The notes: generated by a model not told the origin, from the sequence alone. 64,000 nt of DNA from Pedobacter sp. MC2016-05 (GCF_026239735.1 NZ_JAPIVT010000001.1:62001-126000), one strand, 5' to 3'. Numbered from the stretch's first letter, positions 9,301 to 18,528 are shown. Program-made: numbers and translations.

Positions 9301-10153
9301 TATCACTGGAGACCCACTCGCTTCCGTAAGAAAATTCTTCAAAACTCGGTGCAAAGGCAATATATTCAGAAATCTCAATTGTGTTGTCTTTTTCGGCCAG
9401 TTTTAGGAATTCATGATAGGGGAGCAAAAAACCGTCTTTAAACCCCTCTCGAATGGTATGCATTACTGGCCTTTCCCATAATGTGCTCCTGAACTGACCA
9501 GGTTTGAACTGGTCATATTCATATTCGGTCAATTCACCTATAGATGAGATATTTCCTACGCCGATTAGTACCCTTTTATGTGATTCTACAAATGGAATAT
9601 TTTTAGCGTAGATAAAGATTAATGATTGACCAGGCCTGATTGGCTCGATAAATGTATTGAGCATTAAATGCTGGTTATCAATCTGCTGTACCCAGGTATT
9701 TTTAAAGTTCAGCTCTGGCTCTTTAGATGGATCGAAATCCAGCCCCAATTCATCGGCTTTTTCAGAAGTATCATCATCTCCATTTTTACGCATCCAGCCA
9801 TAAGGTATGATGGAAAAACTATATCCGGGATAACAATACCGTGTTTTCAAAAAATGACCATAAAAGCTAGCATTTCCTGTATTGCCGCTATATGGATGTG
9901 AAGCGTGCTTAAAGACAGTGTGGGGAGACATAAAAGTTACCTTTTCGCTCAGGCAAGGTGGCAAGTGATCTTCTTTAAGCTCATGTATCCATTTTTCAGC
10001 GATGCTATCTTCCAGTTCCGCATCTTTTGCCTCAGCAATTCTTGGTAGAAACATGCAGGAACCATTTTCTTTGGGACTGCAACATATTTTGCCGTTCCAT
10101 CGATTATCATGCCACGGAACCCTCACCGACAGGTGCATTGATGGTATATTCAT
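6383..10153 (-). CDS. RecD-like SF1 helicase with C-terminal nuclease-like domain
   Basis: At 1256 aa this is about twice the size of RecD. An N-terminal ~60-residue module (V-R-V-P-W-H-D, then Cys-rich) and a long middle region precede the motor. Motor motifs: GPAGTGKTTL near 636, VILDEASM near 712, VGDHRQLPP, and VHKSQGSGF near 1045, ending with the UvrD_C_2-like Y-T-A-L-T-R-Q. The last ~125 residues begin S-K-S-E-V-I-I-A and contain H-P-D-F-T-I and Y-Y-W-E-H-L-G, a layout I associate with PD-(D/E)XK-like nucleases. So it is a helicase probably coupled to a nuclease. Its ATG is 12 nt after the stop of the 2278-aa ATPase-helicase, so the two are translated from one message. The size, the fusions and the pairing point to genome defence rather than housekeeping repair. 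Confidence 0.85.
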   Translation of the reverse strand: MNIPSMHLSVRVPWHDNRWNGKICCSPKENGSCMFLPRIAEAKDAELEDSIAEKWIHELKEDHLPPCLSEKVTFMSPHTVFKHASHPYSGNTGNASFYGHFLKTRYCYPGYSFSIIPYGWMRKNGDDDTSEKADELGLDFDPSKEPELNFKNTWVQQIDNQHLMLNTFIEPIRPGQSLIFIYAKNIPFVESHKRVLIGVGNISSIGELTEYEYDQFKPGQFRSTLWERPVMHTIREGFKDGFLLPYHEFLKLAEKDNTIEISEYIAFAPSFEEFSYGSEWVSSDTAIASLLILQDKLKKMSGLLAVSDIAGQFQWIDDQLSRLWKMRGPFPGLGAVLTGLSIEQGNLLAWQIEGLSRDDQGEEVITNPWDIVDKILSGNVSTFGLKPDFKLSDTLIATWKMLSENERQFLELLSRMHLDNDQVELFINERAVAQLEYLINPYLLYENSRSTGNEIEVSVIDKAIFADKILLDRFPLPHLTDISGPLDKRRIRALGIQVLEEAALLGNTLLTDSQLITQMDALPIKPSCSPSIKNIAAIADYLESEITNHVLDEQEGSTYFKLFRFQEIRDRISNFVSKRTKKRISPELITDWAALLNQKFGEIDPTFPEWYRHYDQQARAEKVKALEILSNSRISVLIGPAGTGKTTLLNLLCENPVISAQGILRLAPTGKARVKMGKEAKTLAQFLIKVKRYDPNVGRYSMNAKGETARYGTVILDEASMVTEEQLAALIDSLVGVDRFILVGDHRQLPPIGAGRPFADVISYLRKEGKCVAELDSLFRQLPKSNIPEVATDRFDVKLSKWFSDDPIKKDQPDLFKEISASSDKTFGNIRFVEWHSAKHLEEILIGVTNEEIESLLISQQKALRNPQANFDESLGANFYMETSNWSGFGIESSEKIENWQIITPTRTAGYGTKIINKQIQHEFRSRTMKKAVNPGKGQERKMNRPVGEEQIVFSDKVINTRNIRLDNKWNKYIKADGINDEQILRYLANGEIGIHIGHYGPWKHNWPRPVNISFSSQPGYAYSFTESDFKEDGALQVELAYSITVHKSQGSGFKVVLFILPNPCPVLSRELFYTALTRQEDRIVVLHQGNFNDYHKYTTGEYSETGRRLTDLFGAPEIKEIKKKFYDSRYIQVSEKGEFMISKSEVIIADKLFNNNIPYVYEDPLSDGSGVTIHPDFTIEDSDTGIIYYWEHLGMLNQDGYRVKWNRKQEWYTRNGIQEHTIDQNADKQLIITRDKPDGGIDSAEIKALIDKLFK

Positions 10154-10165
10154 TTCTAATGCGGA

Positions 10166-13100
10166 TTAAGGTTTTAAAACAATGTCAATAGCCTGGTCAC
10201 TGGACTTTATAAAATACTTAATTTCATTCTGTCCAAATACATTTATGCTATCATGACCCGTCAGGTAACTGTTTCGCTCAATAAAATTTTCATCTCCAAA
10301 GATGATTTTTTCAATCTTGCGGTAATCAATGATGGCATTTGGCCCGAAATTGTTTTCATAACTGCCTTTAATATCGTTGATAAACACATTCCCAGTGATT
10401 TTCTTATAGGGATGAAGAACGATCAGATAATCTCTTGCGCGGCTAATGGCCACATTATAAATATATTTTTTGGATAACAATGATCGCTTATGCCCTGTGT
10501 ACCAAGTCTGACTAGGGTTGGCAACAAAAAACACCATGTCACACTCGTCGCCCTGGAATCCGTGAACGGTATCACAGGATATTTTTATTCGGTCCGAAAG
10601 GTGATAAGAAGTGATGATCCGATTCATGAGTGCTGCCTGTGCTTTATAAGGCGCTATTAGTCCTATGGTCCAAGATTCTCCTTCGATTAAGCAACCATCT
10701 AAATATTTCACCGCCTCAGCTATAAATATTGCACTATGTAAGTGATAAGCACTATAAAAAAGCTTCCCAATCGATAAGATGGAGTTTTGTTCATCCAGAG
10801 GAATATTCACAAAGCTTACTGCTTGGTTAATGATTGTCCTGAACCTTTCAGGGAGCAGCCTTGGCTGTTCGTTATTATTGCCCCGATGATGCTTCAACTC
10901 ACTGCCGTAAGCGAGCTCGCTGAACAGCTGACCGATCTGGGGTAAACTGCGATACTGTGTGCTCAACTGCTGCATCGTATCCAATTCACGTACCTGAATT
11001 GCACTATCTACGAAACTATTGACGCCCATCATCTTGTAAATATTCTCTTCATCGATATCCAAAGCCTCCAAGTCAGCATCACTAAGGGCCGAGACTGGCG
11101 GGATTTGCTGAGGGTCTCCCGCAATGATGATCTTGACACCAGGGCATCTTCTACTGATGGCTTGAATGCAAAACACCATGTAGGGAAGTGATATCATAGA
11201 CGATTCATCGAAGACTACATAATCCCAGTGGCCTTTAAGCTCGAAAAGCTTTGGATCAATGCCTGTGTCCTCATTATCCACCCTAAAGTATGGAATGCGG
11301 TGGACTGTTGATGCGATCACATGAGTGCTGTCAACATCTATATTACTCAACGAGTCCTGATAGATCTGTTCCTGTTCCAATTCACCGTCAGTTGCTTTGC
11401 CGACCCGGATAACGGAAACATCCGAGTGGTCTTTGATCAATTTTTTTGCCACCACATCCGCCGCTTTATTGGTTGGAGTAAGCAACAGTACTCGCAGACT
11501 ATGGTTTTCTCTTACTGCATCTGCAATCTGGCTGCAAATGGTCGTAGTCTTTCCTGTACCTGGAGGGCCATAAATATAGTGGAGTGCTGGAAGTGCCTCT
11601 TCGATTTCCTCCCACTCTTCAATATTGTTTACATTTTCAAAAGCCAGTTTTAACTCCCGAAACAGGTCCAATTTAGGTGTAAAGCTGATTTTTAGATTTA
11701 AGACTTCAGGAAGTCTGATCAATGTATTATTTGAAAGTGGTTTTCTGCAATAAATCAAAAGATCCTGACCTTTTTTGGAAACGCCCTCCACCATAATTTT
11801 TTCGCGGGTTTTGTCTTTAAAAGTAAGTTCAAGGGCAAATTCGGCAAATTCCTCAATATTCACGGGAATGAGGGAATTGGCAGCCTTGAGCAGAAAAAAC
11901 TTATCCGAAAGTGTGCCATTGACTGTATAATGAGAAATCTCTTGAAAAACAATTGTTTTTTGCTGGATATTTTTTTGCTGGGATTCAAAGGTTGCTAGGT
12001 AATTGAGAAAAGTGGTAAACCAGTTATAAGAATACTTTCTTTCGATTAACATATTTTCCGCATAACTACTCCGCTGATGGATAATATTTTCCTGCATCAT
12101 CGCGATCCGTAGCGCACGGAGGTTGGCATCACTGATTTCATCCTTACCAGCGGCATTCATTACATTGTATAGATTCCGAAGCATGCTATCCTTATCCTCT
12201 ATCATTTCTTTCAGTGGCTGGGCAAGTTCGCTATCTTCTAGTTTTTCGCAGAGATTTTCCAAAGAAAGTGACTTCCGATAATATATGTCCTTAAAATCCT
12301 TACTAGTTTTATCCAGATAGAAATCTCCTCTTTTAATTGCACCAATGGATTGGTCTTGGTAAAAGACATTAAATATAATTTCCTCTACCTTAAAGAGCCT
12401 GATCTGGTAATTTATTTTCCAGTTCAGGTAAAATGGCTCATCATGTTCGATGGCGACATTGGGAAGAATAAATTCCTCATCAAGTTCAAGATCCTCGTAT
12501 GTGAATAGATTCGCCATCGACTCCTTTACGACCAACTCCTGATCAAATAGAAAATCAAGTCGATTTTCATCATCCTTAAAAAGCAGGTCCAATACTTCTT
12601 GTTCAATATGTACAGTTTCTTTTTCGTCACTTTGTGCAATCCGGAACGTGTCAGAGGATACATGCACCAAATCCGGGATGGTCAGATAATTATCCTGATT
12701 ATTGTAGCATTCATAAATCTCTTCGATAAAATCTAACTTAGCGGAATCCTTTTCAAAAGTGATTGTCCTCCCCAGCAAGTTCCCATATCTATTCGCCAAC
12801 CCTTTAACAGTATTAAACAATAAGTGCTCCTGGTAAATTGCGAGATCTTTGCTGATGGACTCTTGGAAAGGTTCATTGCACAACCATTGGCGAAGCTTTA
12901 GAATTTCAGAAACCTCCAAAGAAACGCCAATAGCCGACAGAAAACTCATTTTAAAAGTATCATTAGCCATCCAATCAAGGATTTTCTTATCCAATTGTTC
13001 CTCTTCCAAGATGAGTTTCCCGATTAATTTTTTCCTTGGATCAAAGCCCAATATTGTTGTCCATGCATCACTGAGTTTACGCGTTTTGAACTGGCTTGTT

Positions 13101-16100
13101 AGTAGTGGCCAAGAGATGAAGAGATAATCCAGCATCGCAAGCTGTTCAGTATTGCTTTCCAGGATATCCACCTCAACTTCAGGTAAAAAGAGGAACTTTG
13201 GCAGCAGTATATCTTCCTCTTCCTCACCATACTGAATAACTTCTAAGTCACTAATCCCTAAAACTGACTGTAAGTCTTGAAAACTTTCATCAAGGTGAAA
13301 TATTTCATTAATAAACCCTGTATTTTGTGGCGAGTGAAGCACAATATTGCCGTCAACCGGATAAAGATCACCACTCTCAGTTAAGATATGATAATTTTCG
13401 AATTCCGATTTGTCAAAGTTGCCAGAAAAGAGCAGAAAAATAAGCTGGTGTGAATTTTTTAGCTGACCATCGTTGATTTTGTCAATAAATAAGGTCACCA
13501 GTTCTTCGCTTACACTAGTGCTATTTTGTTTAAACAGGCGTTCTGCGGAAGGAGCCGTCAAAAACCCTTGTTGAACGGCAAGCCTGGCAAATTCCTCGAT
13601 GACCGAAATTCCCTCTTTATCTTCAAGATCTAGCAACTGGGATTGAGAGATATGAAGCGTACGTTCCTGAAATGGAATCAGAATGTTATCCTCTGCATTA
13701 TGGATATTACCAATGATGATATCGCCAGATTCACGGATGAGGCGCAATTTAGCGTGGATTTCAGAGAGGTCAAAATCTTCATCTTCAGCCGAGAGCAAGT
13801 TGTTTGCCAAACGCAGGTAAATACCATTTTGTATTATCTGATCCCATGTTGCATCCAGGTCAAGGTAGGTTAGCCCTTTAAAAAGTTTTAGCTGATCACT
13901 CAACCCTTCCTCGAGGATGGCTTCAATCAATTCAAGTTCCTGAGCGATATCGTTTTCTTCAAACCGTCTTATGATAGTGTCTATCAGTTCTGCATGCGTT
14001 AATTTAGCCCTATCCTTAAACCGGTCTAATTCTTCAGGGATTAGGATGAACTCACCTCTCAAGTGGGTATCGATATATTTAAGCAGTTTTTTATTTAGCG
14101 TATATATCTGAGCCTGATTTTTAAAAATGATGAATTTCCCATCCTGCGTTCCAATGGCATGTGTCTCAAAAAAATCCCCATCAATGGTTTTGTCAAGTAA
14201 GAGGAGGGCATTGAGGTCTTCCCCGTCAATTTCACCCTCCATGACATCAAAGATGAATCCAATGGACTTAAAATCAAATGGATGGCTTTGCAGGTGTTTT
14301 AAAAAGAACTGATCAGGTAGAATGGTGTCAAAAAGACTAAAAAGCACCTGCTGAATATGAGAATAATTTTTAGCAGAAATATCTTTCAATGCGATATCAA
14401 AAAAGACCAGGCCGTCCTGAATAAATTCCCCTTTAAAAAAGATTCCTAGCTGCTGATCAATGAGGTTCTTGTTTTTGTCGGCCCATTCGCTTTGCGCAAA
14501 CAAATCAATAATTTCAGTCAGTATTTGGTTTGATTTGACGGAATCACTTGACATCTTATCTGCTATCTCCCCCCAGAATGGCTTGATGATAGCCTCATAA
14601 ATATCTTTCTCCTCCTTTACAAGATAGGTCTTAGTGATTGTACCAAAATCCTTTTCCACTTTATAAGGCGCGAGCCATCGTTTTGAAGTTTCTTCAATCA
14701 GTTGTCCAATGGGATGATAGTCGCCTTTCTTATTGGCAAATATCTTAAGCAAGGGCATACGGGTTCCTGGGCTATCATTGAAGGTTCTGAAAGCATGATA
14801 AACCCTGAGCTTCTCATTGTCGGGTAATCTACCGAGTTGTTCATCGTTTGCATGGTCGGAAAAGCGCCGCGTCAGTATATCATAATTTCCAAGTTGAGAT
14901 GTTGTACCAAAATAAGAATGATAGGCTTTAGTAAATTCCTCTACATCGTTAATGGAGTGACGAAGATCAAGTTTGGACAGAATGTCGCGGATTTCTGTAA
15001 GTTTATTTCTGGAAATTAAATATCCCTGAGGATCAACCTCTTTGAATGATTCGATGGAATGCACCTCATCTTTCTGAAAGAGAAACAGTTTTAACTCAAA
15101 GAGATTGGCCCTTTGAACATCATTAAACAAGGAATGCTCGACAAGTGCTTCACGCATAATAATGCTCATTTTATCCGGATCCGATCCTATCCAATCGTTA
15201 AGGTGGACAACAATGGATGCAGGCGCCTTCAGCAGTTCCTGAAGACCATATTTTTTAATATCTAACTTGATATTGGCCTGCAACTTTAGCTGAAGATCAC
15301 TGCCCTCTCCCCAATAAAACCAATTCACGCCTGAGAGTCCCCAGCCGTTGATATCGATATCCACTCCAGTATCTTTGATGAATACCTTAGCGGGGTCATT
15401 TGAAATTAAGAAATCATCGGAGAGCAGGTCTTGACGGCATGGAACAAAGCGCTTTAGCAACTTGGTGACTCTGTTGACATAAGGTTCTTCAATCCATTTC
15501 CGTTCATTATTTGCGCTATGGCCTGAACTGAGTAATGCGGCGTAAAAGTCAAGGAATTTTCTTCGATCTGCCCGAAGGGCTGACTCGGTTAATCTTATGA
15601 ACTCCTCTTCTATTTTATCAACGATTACTTTAAGCAAGCGCTCGTTGATTCCATCATCCTTTCCTGAGCCTTTGTGCAAGAATGTCCTGGAACTCCCCTT
15701 GTAAAATGCATTTGAGTGCAGGATGTAGTTAAAGTTATGTACCTCTTCACTTAAGGGAAAATAGAGGTAAAAATTCGGTGCACCTCTGAAATATTTATCA
15801 ATCCTATCATAAGGGCGAAAGCCGAAGAGTACTTCAATATCAGATTCCTGAGCGACCTTGTTGAGTTGTTCGGTACTTAAATCGGCAAACTCGTTCACTC
15901 CAAAGCGGATAAAAGCATATGTGTCTGCCTGATTTTCTTTGTCGATATCAATTCTCAGGTATTCCAGTTCAGGAAGTGTAATCGGCTCTGCATTATTGAG
16001 CTGCACTGTACGCAATACATTTTTGCTCCGTTCGGCTTCGTCTGCAGTTTGATTAAGAATTGCCAGTGCAAACTTTACGCCTTCCTGAAGGTTGCCTTCA

Positions 16101-16966
16101 GCTAGTTCGTTTTCCTTGCCTTCACCAAGCTTGATGAAGAAAAGTGATCCAGTCTGATAGGTTTCCTTGTTGAGGATGTGGGTGTATTTATTTACCCAAC
16201 GGGACAGTGTTTGATACTCTGCCTGGCTAAACGGTGGTGCAGGTGAAATTGTTCCATTGGCCATTGTCGGTAAATCCAACACGGATTCATTTTCGGGGAG
16301 ATTTGGAAAACAGGTGATCAGGATCTTGAATAGCCAGGGTGCAGGATCATCTGAACGATACTGGTTTTCACCAATACTGGTGATCTCCATGGAAGTGGGC
16401 TCAGGTTCTGAACCGGCAGCAAGCTGAGCGATGTCATAGTTTTGCCAGCTATAGAGTAGAGGACCAGAGTTTTCATGCAGTAATTCTTCCAGTCCATTAT
16501 CCTTTCCCACCAGTCTATGGGCCAGTTTGAAGCCAATACCAAATTTGCCAATAGTCTTACTATCTGCTGTCTTGGTTGAAGAGCCGACATTAAGGATGGA
16601 ACGTACGCTGTTAAGTGAGAACATATCCCCATTATTGGCCACCATAAGATAATAGTTCCCATCCGTTTTATCCTGTCCCCAAACCATAGTATAGTGGGAA
16701 CTCCCTGCATCTACTGCATTTTGGAGGAATTCATAAACCGCCTGACCGTCCCTGGCCATATCCAGAAAACTTTGCAAGAAGTTTTCAATACCATTCTCTG
16801 CCTTTCCATAGCCTTCCTTATCCCCATGGTAAATATCGAACCAACCAAACTTTTTCTTGCCATTTTCCATGCGGAAATTGCCAATAAAATTTTCGTCCCT
16901 TGTAGGCTGGTCACGTACTTCTTCCTTATAAAACTTACGGTACTCTTTAATATTCTTGATCTTCAT
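10166..16966 (-). CDS. Giant fusion: sacsin/HSP90-like ATPase plus SF1 (Dna2/UPF1-like) helicase
   Basis: The N-terminus has Bergerat (GHKL) ATPase boxes, numbered from the longer start at 17002: N-box YEFLQNAVDAG (90-100), G1 box VANNGD with SVRSILNVGSSTK, and G2 box GKFGIGFK (152-159). This is the sacsin/HSP90-like order. About 1600 residues of acidic, Leu-rich sequence with no motif I recognise follow. An SF1 motor fills the C-terminus: GPPGTGKTTT near 1810, FDESSM near 1930, GDPQQIPP, TVHGFQGDE and NVAISRA. That combination resembles Dna2/UPF1-like helicases. The ATG at 16966 (residue 13 of the longer frame) gives the more natural N-terminus. It is the first gene of the operon; the RecD-like gene follows after 12 nt. 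Two ATPases in one chain suggest a switch that senses and then unwinds nucleic acid. That is inference. Confidence 0.87.
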   Translation of the reverse strand: MKIKNIKEYRKFYKEEVRDQPTRDENFIGNFRMENGKKKFGWFDIYHGDKEGYGKAENGIENFLQSFLDMARDGQAVYEFLQNAVDAGSSHYTMVWGQDKTDGNYYLMVANNGDMFSLNSVRSILNVGSSTKTADSKTIGKFGIGFKLAHRLVGKDNGLEELLHENSGPLLYSWQNYDIAQLAAGSEPEPTSMEITSIGENQYRSDDPAPWLFKILITCFPNLPENESVLDLPTMANGTISPAPPFSQAEYQTLSRWVNKYTHILNKETYQTGSLFFIKLGEGKENELAEGNLQEGVKFALAILNQTADEAERSKNVLRTVQLNNAEPITLPELEYLRIDIDKENQADTYAFIRFGVNEFADLSTEQLNKVAQESDIEVLFGFRPYDRIDKYFRGAPNFYLYFPLSEEVHNFNYILHSNAFYKGSSRTFLHKGSGKDDGINERLLKVIVDKIEEEFIRLTESALRADRRKFLDFYAALLSSGHSANNERKWIEEPYVNRVTKLLKRFVPCRQDLLSDDFLISNDPAKVFIKDTGVDIDINGWGLSGVNWFYWGEGSDLQLKLQANIKLDIKKYGLQELLKAPASIVVHLNDWIGSDPDKMSIIMREALVEHSLFNDVQRANLFELKLFLFQKDEVHSIESFKEVDPQGYLISRNKLTEIRDILSKLDLRHSINDVEEFTKAYHSYFGTTSQLGNYDILTRRFSDHANDEQLGRLPDNEKLRVYHAFRTFNDSPGTRMPLLKIFANKKGDYHPIGQLIEETSKRWLAPYKVEKDFGTITKTYLVKEEKDIYEAIIKPFWGEIADKMSSDSVKSNQILTEIIDLFAQSEWADKNKNLIDQQLGIFFKGEFIQDGLVFFDIALKDISAKNYSHIQQVLFSLFDTILPDQFFLKHLQSHPFDFKSIGFIFDVMEGEIDGEDLNALLLLDKTIDGDFFETHAIGTQDGKFIIFKNQAQIYTLNKKLLKYIDTHLRGEFILIPEELDRFKDRAKLTHAELIDTIIRRFEENDIAQELELIEAILEEGLSDQLKLFKGLTYLDLDATWDQIIQNGIYLRLANNLLSAEDEDFDLSEIHAKLRLIRESGDIIIGNIHNAEDNILIPFQERTLHISQSQLLDLEDKEGISVIEEFARLAVQQGFLTAPSAERLFKQNSTSVSEELVTLFIDKINDGQLKNSHQLIFLLFSGNFDKSEFENYHILTESGDLYPVDGNIVLHSPQNTGFINEIFHLDESFQDLQSVLGISDLEVIQYGEEEEDILLPKFLFLPEVEVDILESNTEQLAMLDYLFISWPLLTSQFKTRKLSDAWTTILGFDPRKKLIGKLILEEEQLDKKILDWMANDTFKMSFLSAIGVSLEVSEILKLRQWLCNEPFQESISKDLAIYQEHLLFNTVKGLANRYGNLLGRTITFEKDSAKLDFIEEIYECYNNQDNYLTIPDLVHVSSDTFRIAQSDEKETVHIEQEVLDLLFKDDENRLDFLFDQELVVKESMANLFTYEDLELDEEFILPNVAIEHDEPFYLNWKINYQIRLFKVEEIIFNVFYQDQSIGAIKRGDFYLDKTSKDFKDIYYRKSLSLENLCEKLEDSELAQPLKEMIEDKDSMLRNLYNVMNAAGKDEISDANLRALRIAMMQENIIHQRSSYAENMLIERKYSYNWFTTFLNYLATFESQQKNIQQKTIVFQEISHYTVNGTLSDKFFLLKAANSLIPVNIEEFAEFALELTFKDKTREKIMVEGVSKKGQDLLIYCRKPLSNNTLIRLPEVLNLKISFTPKLDLFRELKLAFENVNNIEEWEEIEEALPALHYIYGPPGTGKTTTICSQIADAVRENHSLRVLLLTPTNKAADVVAKKLIKDHSDVSVIRVGKATDGELEQEQIYQDSLSNIDVDSTHVIASTVHRIPYFRVDNEDTGIDPKLFELKGHWDYVVFDESSMISLPYMVFCIQAISRRCPGVKIIIAGDPQQIPPVSALSDADLEALDIDEENIYKMMGVNSFVDSAIQVRELDTMQQLSTQYRSLPQIGQLFSELAYGSELKHHRGNNNEQPRLLPERFRTIINQAVSFVNIPLDEQNSILSIGKLFYSAYHLHSAIFIAEAVKYLDGCLIEGESWTIGLIAPYKAQAALMNRIITSYHLSDRIKISCDTVHGFQGDECDMVFFVANPSQTWYTGHKRSLLSKKYIYNVAISRARDYLIVLHPYKKITGNVFINDIKGSYENNFGPNAIIDYRKIEKIIFGDENFIERNSYLTGHDSINVFGQNEIKYFIKSSDQAIDIVLKP

Positions 16967-17162
16967 AAAGTGTGAGCCCAGAGCCCGTTGCAGTTTTCCC
17001 AAAGAAATAAATAACCATTATACAGTGCTAGGCTGTAGTACTAGTGGCAGGATGGTTCTTAAGATTTCTGGGGCGAGAGAAGGGGCTGAGCGTTAATTGA
17101 TGTTGCGTTAAAAAATGGATAAAATTAATTGACCTAAATATTGTTAATGATATTTGCTTAAG

Positions 17163-17170
17163 CAAATATA
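17163..17170 (-). promoter_or_regulatory. Candidate -7 box for the ATPase-helicase operon
   Basis: On the minus strand this reads TATATTTG, a perfect match to the Bacteroidota -7 consensus TAnnTTTG. It lies about 160-200 bp upstream of the first gene of the operon. A convincing -33 TTTG is not at the ideal spacing, so it is a candidate only. Confidence 0.4.
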
Positions 17171-17428
17171 AATGTAAATAACATTTGATATTCCTCAACT
17201 TTGTAGAACTATTCGAATGAGTCATACAAGCCTATCTATGATATTTATTAAATGAAATGATTTCAACAGCAAACCGTATAAAAGATTATAGAAAAATTTT
17301 CCCTATTATTAATATTGCAACATTTACAGGAAGAAGAAAATACATTCATAATTACATATGTACCTTTTGTTTACCGCCTGTAAGGAGCGAAAGTTTCACA
17401 GCTTTTCATTCAATCTTTAGTAAGAGAA

Positions 17429-17456
17429 GTATTTGCAATTCATGAATTGCAAATAC
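17429..17456. repeat. 28-bp perfect palindrome
   Basis: The half-site GTATTTGCAATTCA is followed at once by its exact reverse complement, with no spacer. It sits in the 600-bp spacer between the helicase operon and the GIN-domain gene, about 260 bp upstream of the candidate operon promoter. It could be an operator or the cut end of a lost element. The stretch 17003-17600 has no credible gene. Confidence 0.6.
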
Positions 17457-17486
17457 CAAGATTTAGGATGATTTATATAGCTATTT

Positions 17487-17533
17487 TAGATATTATCGCT
17501 AATTCTTGAATTACCAATTAACGATAATATCTA
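17487..17533. repeat. 12-bp inverted repeat, 23-nt loop
   Basis: TAGATATTATCG at 17487-17498 is mirrored by CGATAATATCTA at 17522-17533, and the loop holds a further TAATT/AATTA pair. There is no T-run on either strand, so it is not an ordinary terminator. It lies 31 bp from the 28-bp palindrome. Confidence 0.55.
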
Positions 17534-17557
17534 TGGAATTGCCTGCTCACCAATAAC

Positions 17558-17583
17558 AAAAAAAGCCACCCAAATGGGCAGCT
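17558..17583 (-). terminator. Intrinsic terminator of the GIN-domain gene
   Basis: On the minus strand AGCTGCCC-ATTT-GGGTGGCT forms an 8-bp stem (two G-U pairs) followed by seven T residues. It starts 24 nt after the stop of the 203-aa gene. Confidence 0.8.
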
Positions 17584-17606
17584 TCAACTTATCTGATTGA
17601 TATTCT

Positions 17607-18218
17607 CTATTTTGCTAAAACCATTGCATTTTGCTCTGCTTCCATGATTGCCTCAGAAGCATATGATTCTGATTTAAGACTGGCAAAGTCAGCTAATTTT
17701 ACATTTTTCATGTTGCTAGCGATCATTGTACTTTGATCAGCAGTACCATTTAATTTTAATACCGCATCATCCTTAACGATAGTATATAAACTGCCTGCTG
17801 TAGTTTTGATCTTCGCTGTAGCACTTTGTCCCAAAAATAACTGAAGGTATTTTACATCGAAATTATTGCTGGTCACCACGACAGATTGACCATAAGCTTC
17901 AATCCTTTCCAAATCTTTTACGGTAATATTAAGTGTTACTTGACTTGTTTCTAACGAATTGATAAACAAGGTTTTTCCATCAGTTGATACCGAGGTTTTT
18001 GCAGCATCATAGTTGCTCGCACCCTCTACATTTTGCTTGTCACCTTGGGTTAATACGATTTTCACATTCCCGCTCACCCAGATCCTGTTGAATTTTGATA
18101 ATGAAGCAGTTTTTGTTTCTGCTTTAACTGGCTCAGCGGCAATAGTTGCCATTGCTGATGAAGTTAATACTACTGCTGTTAATGCTGCTGCGAATATTGT
18201 TTTTGCTAAAGTTTTCAT
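17607..18218 (-). CDS. Secreted GIN-domain (DUF2807-like) protein
   Basis: A 203-aa protein with a clear N-terminal signal peptide: Lys near the start, then the hydrophobic stretch I-F-A-A-A-L-T-A-V-V-L and an Ala-rich cleavage region near residue 25. The mature part is rich in beta-strand Val/Thr/Ser, with V-S-G-N-V-K-I-V-L-T-Q-G and E-A-Y-G-Q-S patterns. These match the 'putative auto-transporter adhesin, head GIN domain' family common in Bacteroidota. It is probably exported to the periplasm or surface; its role is unknown. The length is short but typical for single-GIN proteins. It is monocistronic with its own terminator. It looks like ordinary chromosomal content between two accessory blocks. 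Confidence 0.8.
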   Translation of the reverse strand: MKTLAKTIFAAALTAVVLTSSAMATIAAEPVKAETKTASLSKFNRIWVSGNVKIVLTQGDKQNVEGASNYDAAKTSVSTDGKTLFINSLETSQVTLNITVKDLERIEAYGQSVVVTSNNFDVKYLQLFLGQSATAKIKTTAGSLYTIVKDDAVLKLNGTADQSTMIASNMKNVKLADFASLKSESYASEAIMEAEQNAMVLAK

Positions 18219-18443
18219 ATCGTTTATATTTTAGGTTTTTGCTATTGTTTGTTATTAAGACTCAGCTGTCCATCAAACGTTTCAGGCAAAAACCTCGCAT
18301 TATACCAGCGTTAGTAACTGCTAGACCAACGCCTGTAATTTCTAGACGAACTCTTTTCAACTATCTATACTAACCAGTATCAAATCCAGAGTTTGTGGTC
18401 ATACTCGTCCTTCGCTGTCTGCTTTATTTAAAAAATATGGCGA

Positions 18444-18496
18444 TGTTCATTTTAATAGATTGTTCATGAAACATGAACATAGTGATTTTTTGAACA
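18444..18496. promoter_or_regulatory. Nested symmetric operator of the wrecked HTH gene
   Basis: Inner pair TGTTCATG-AAA-CATGAACA (18461-18479) and outer pair TGTTCA (18444-18449) / TGAACA (18491-18496) share one centre at 18470. This is the pattern expected for two repressor dimers. It ends 33 bp before the ATG of the HTH remnant, so it was probably its autoregulatory site. Confidence 0.6.
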
Positions 18497-18528
18497 CTCA
18501 AATTTATTGTACCACATAGGGCATAAAC

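Noticed and set aside
17257..17445. 62-codon plus-strand ORF between the operon and the GIN-domain gene
   Set aside because: Composition looks like translated spacer and it runs into the 28-bp palindrome; no homology pattern.
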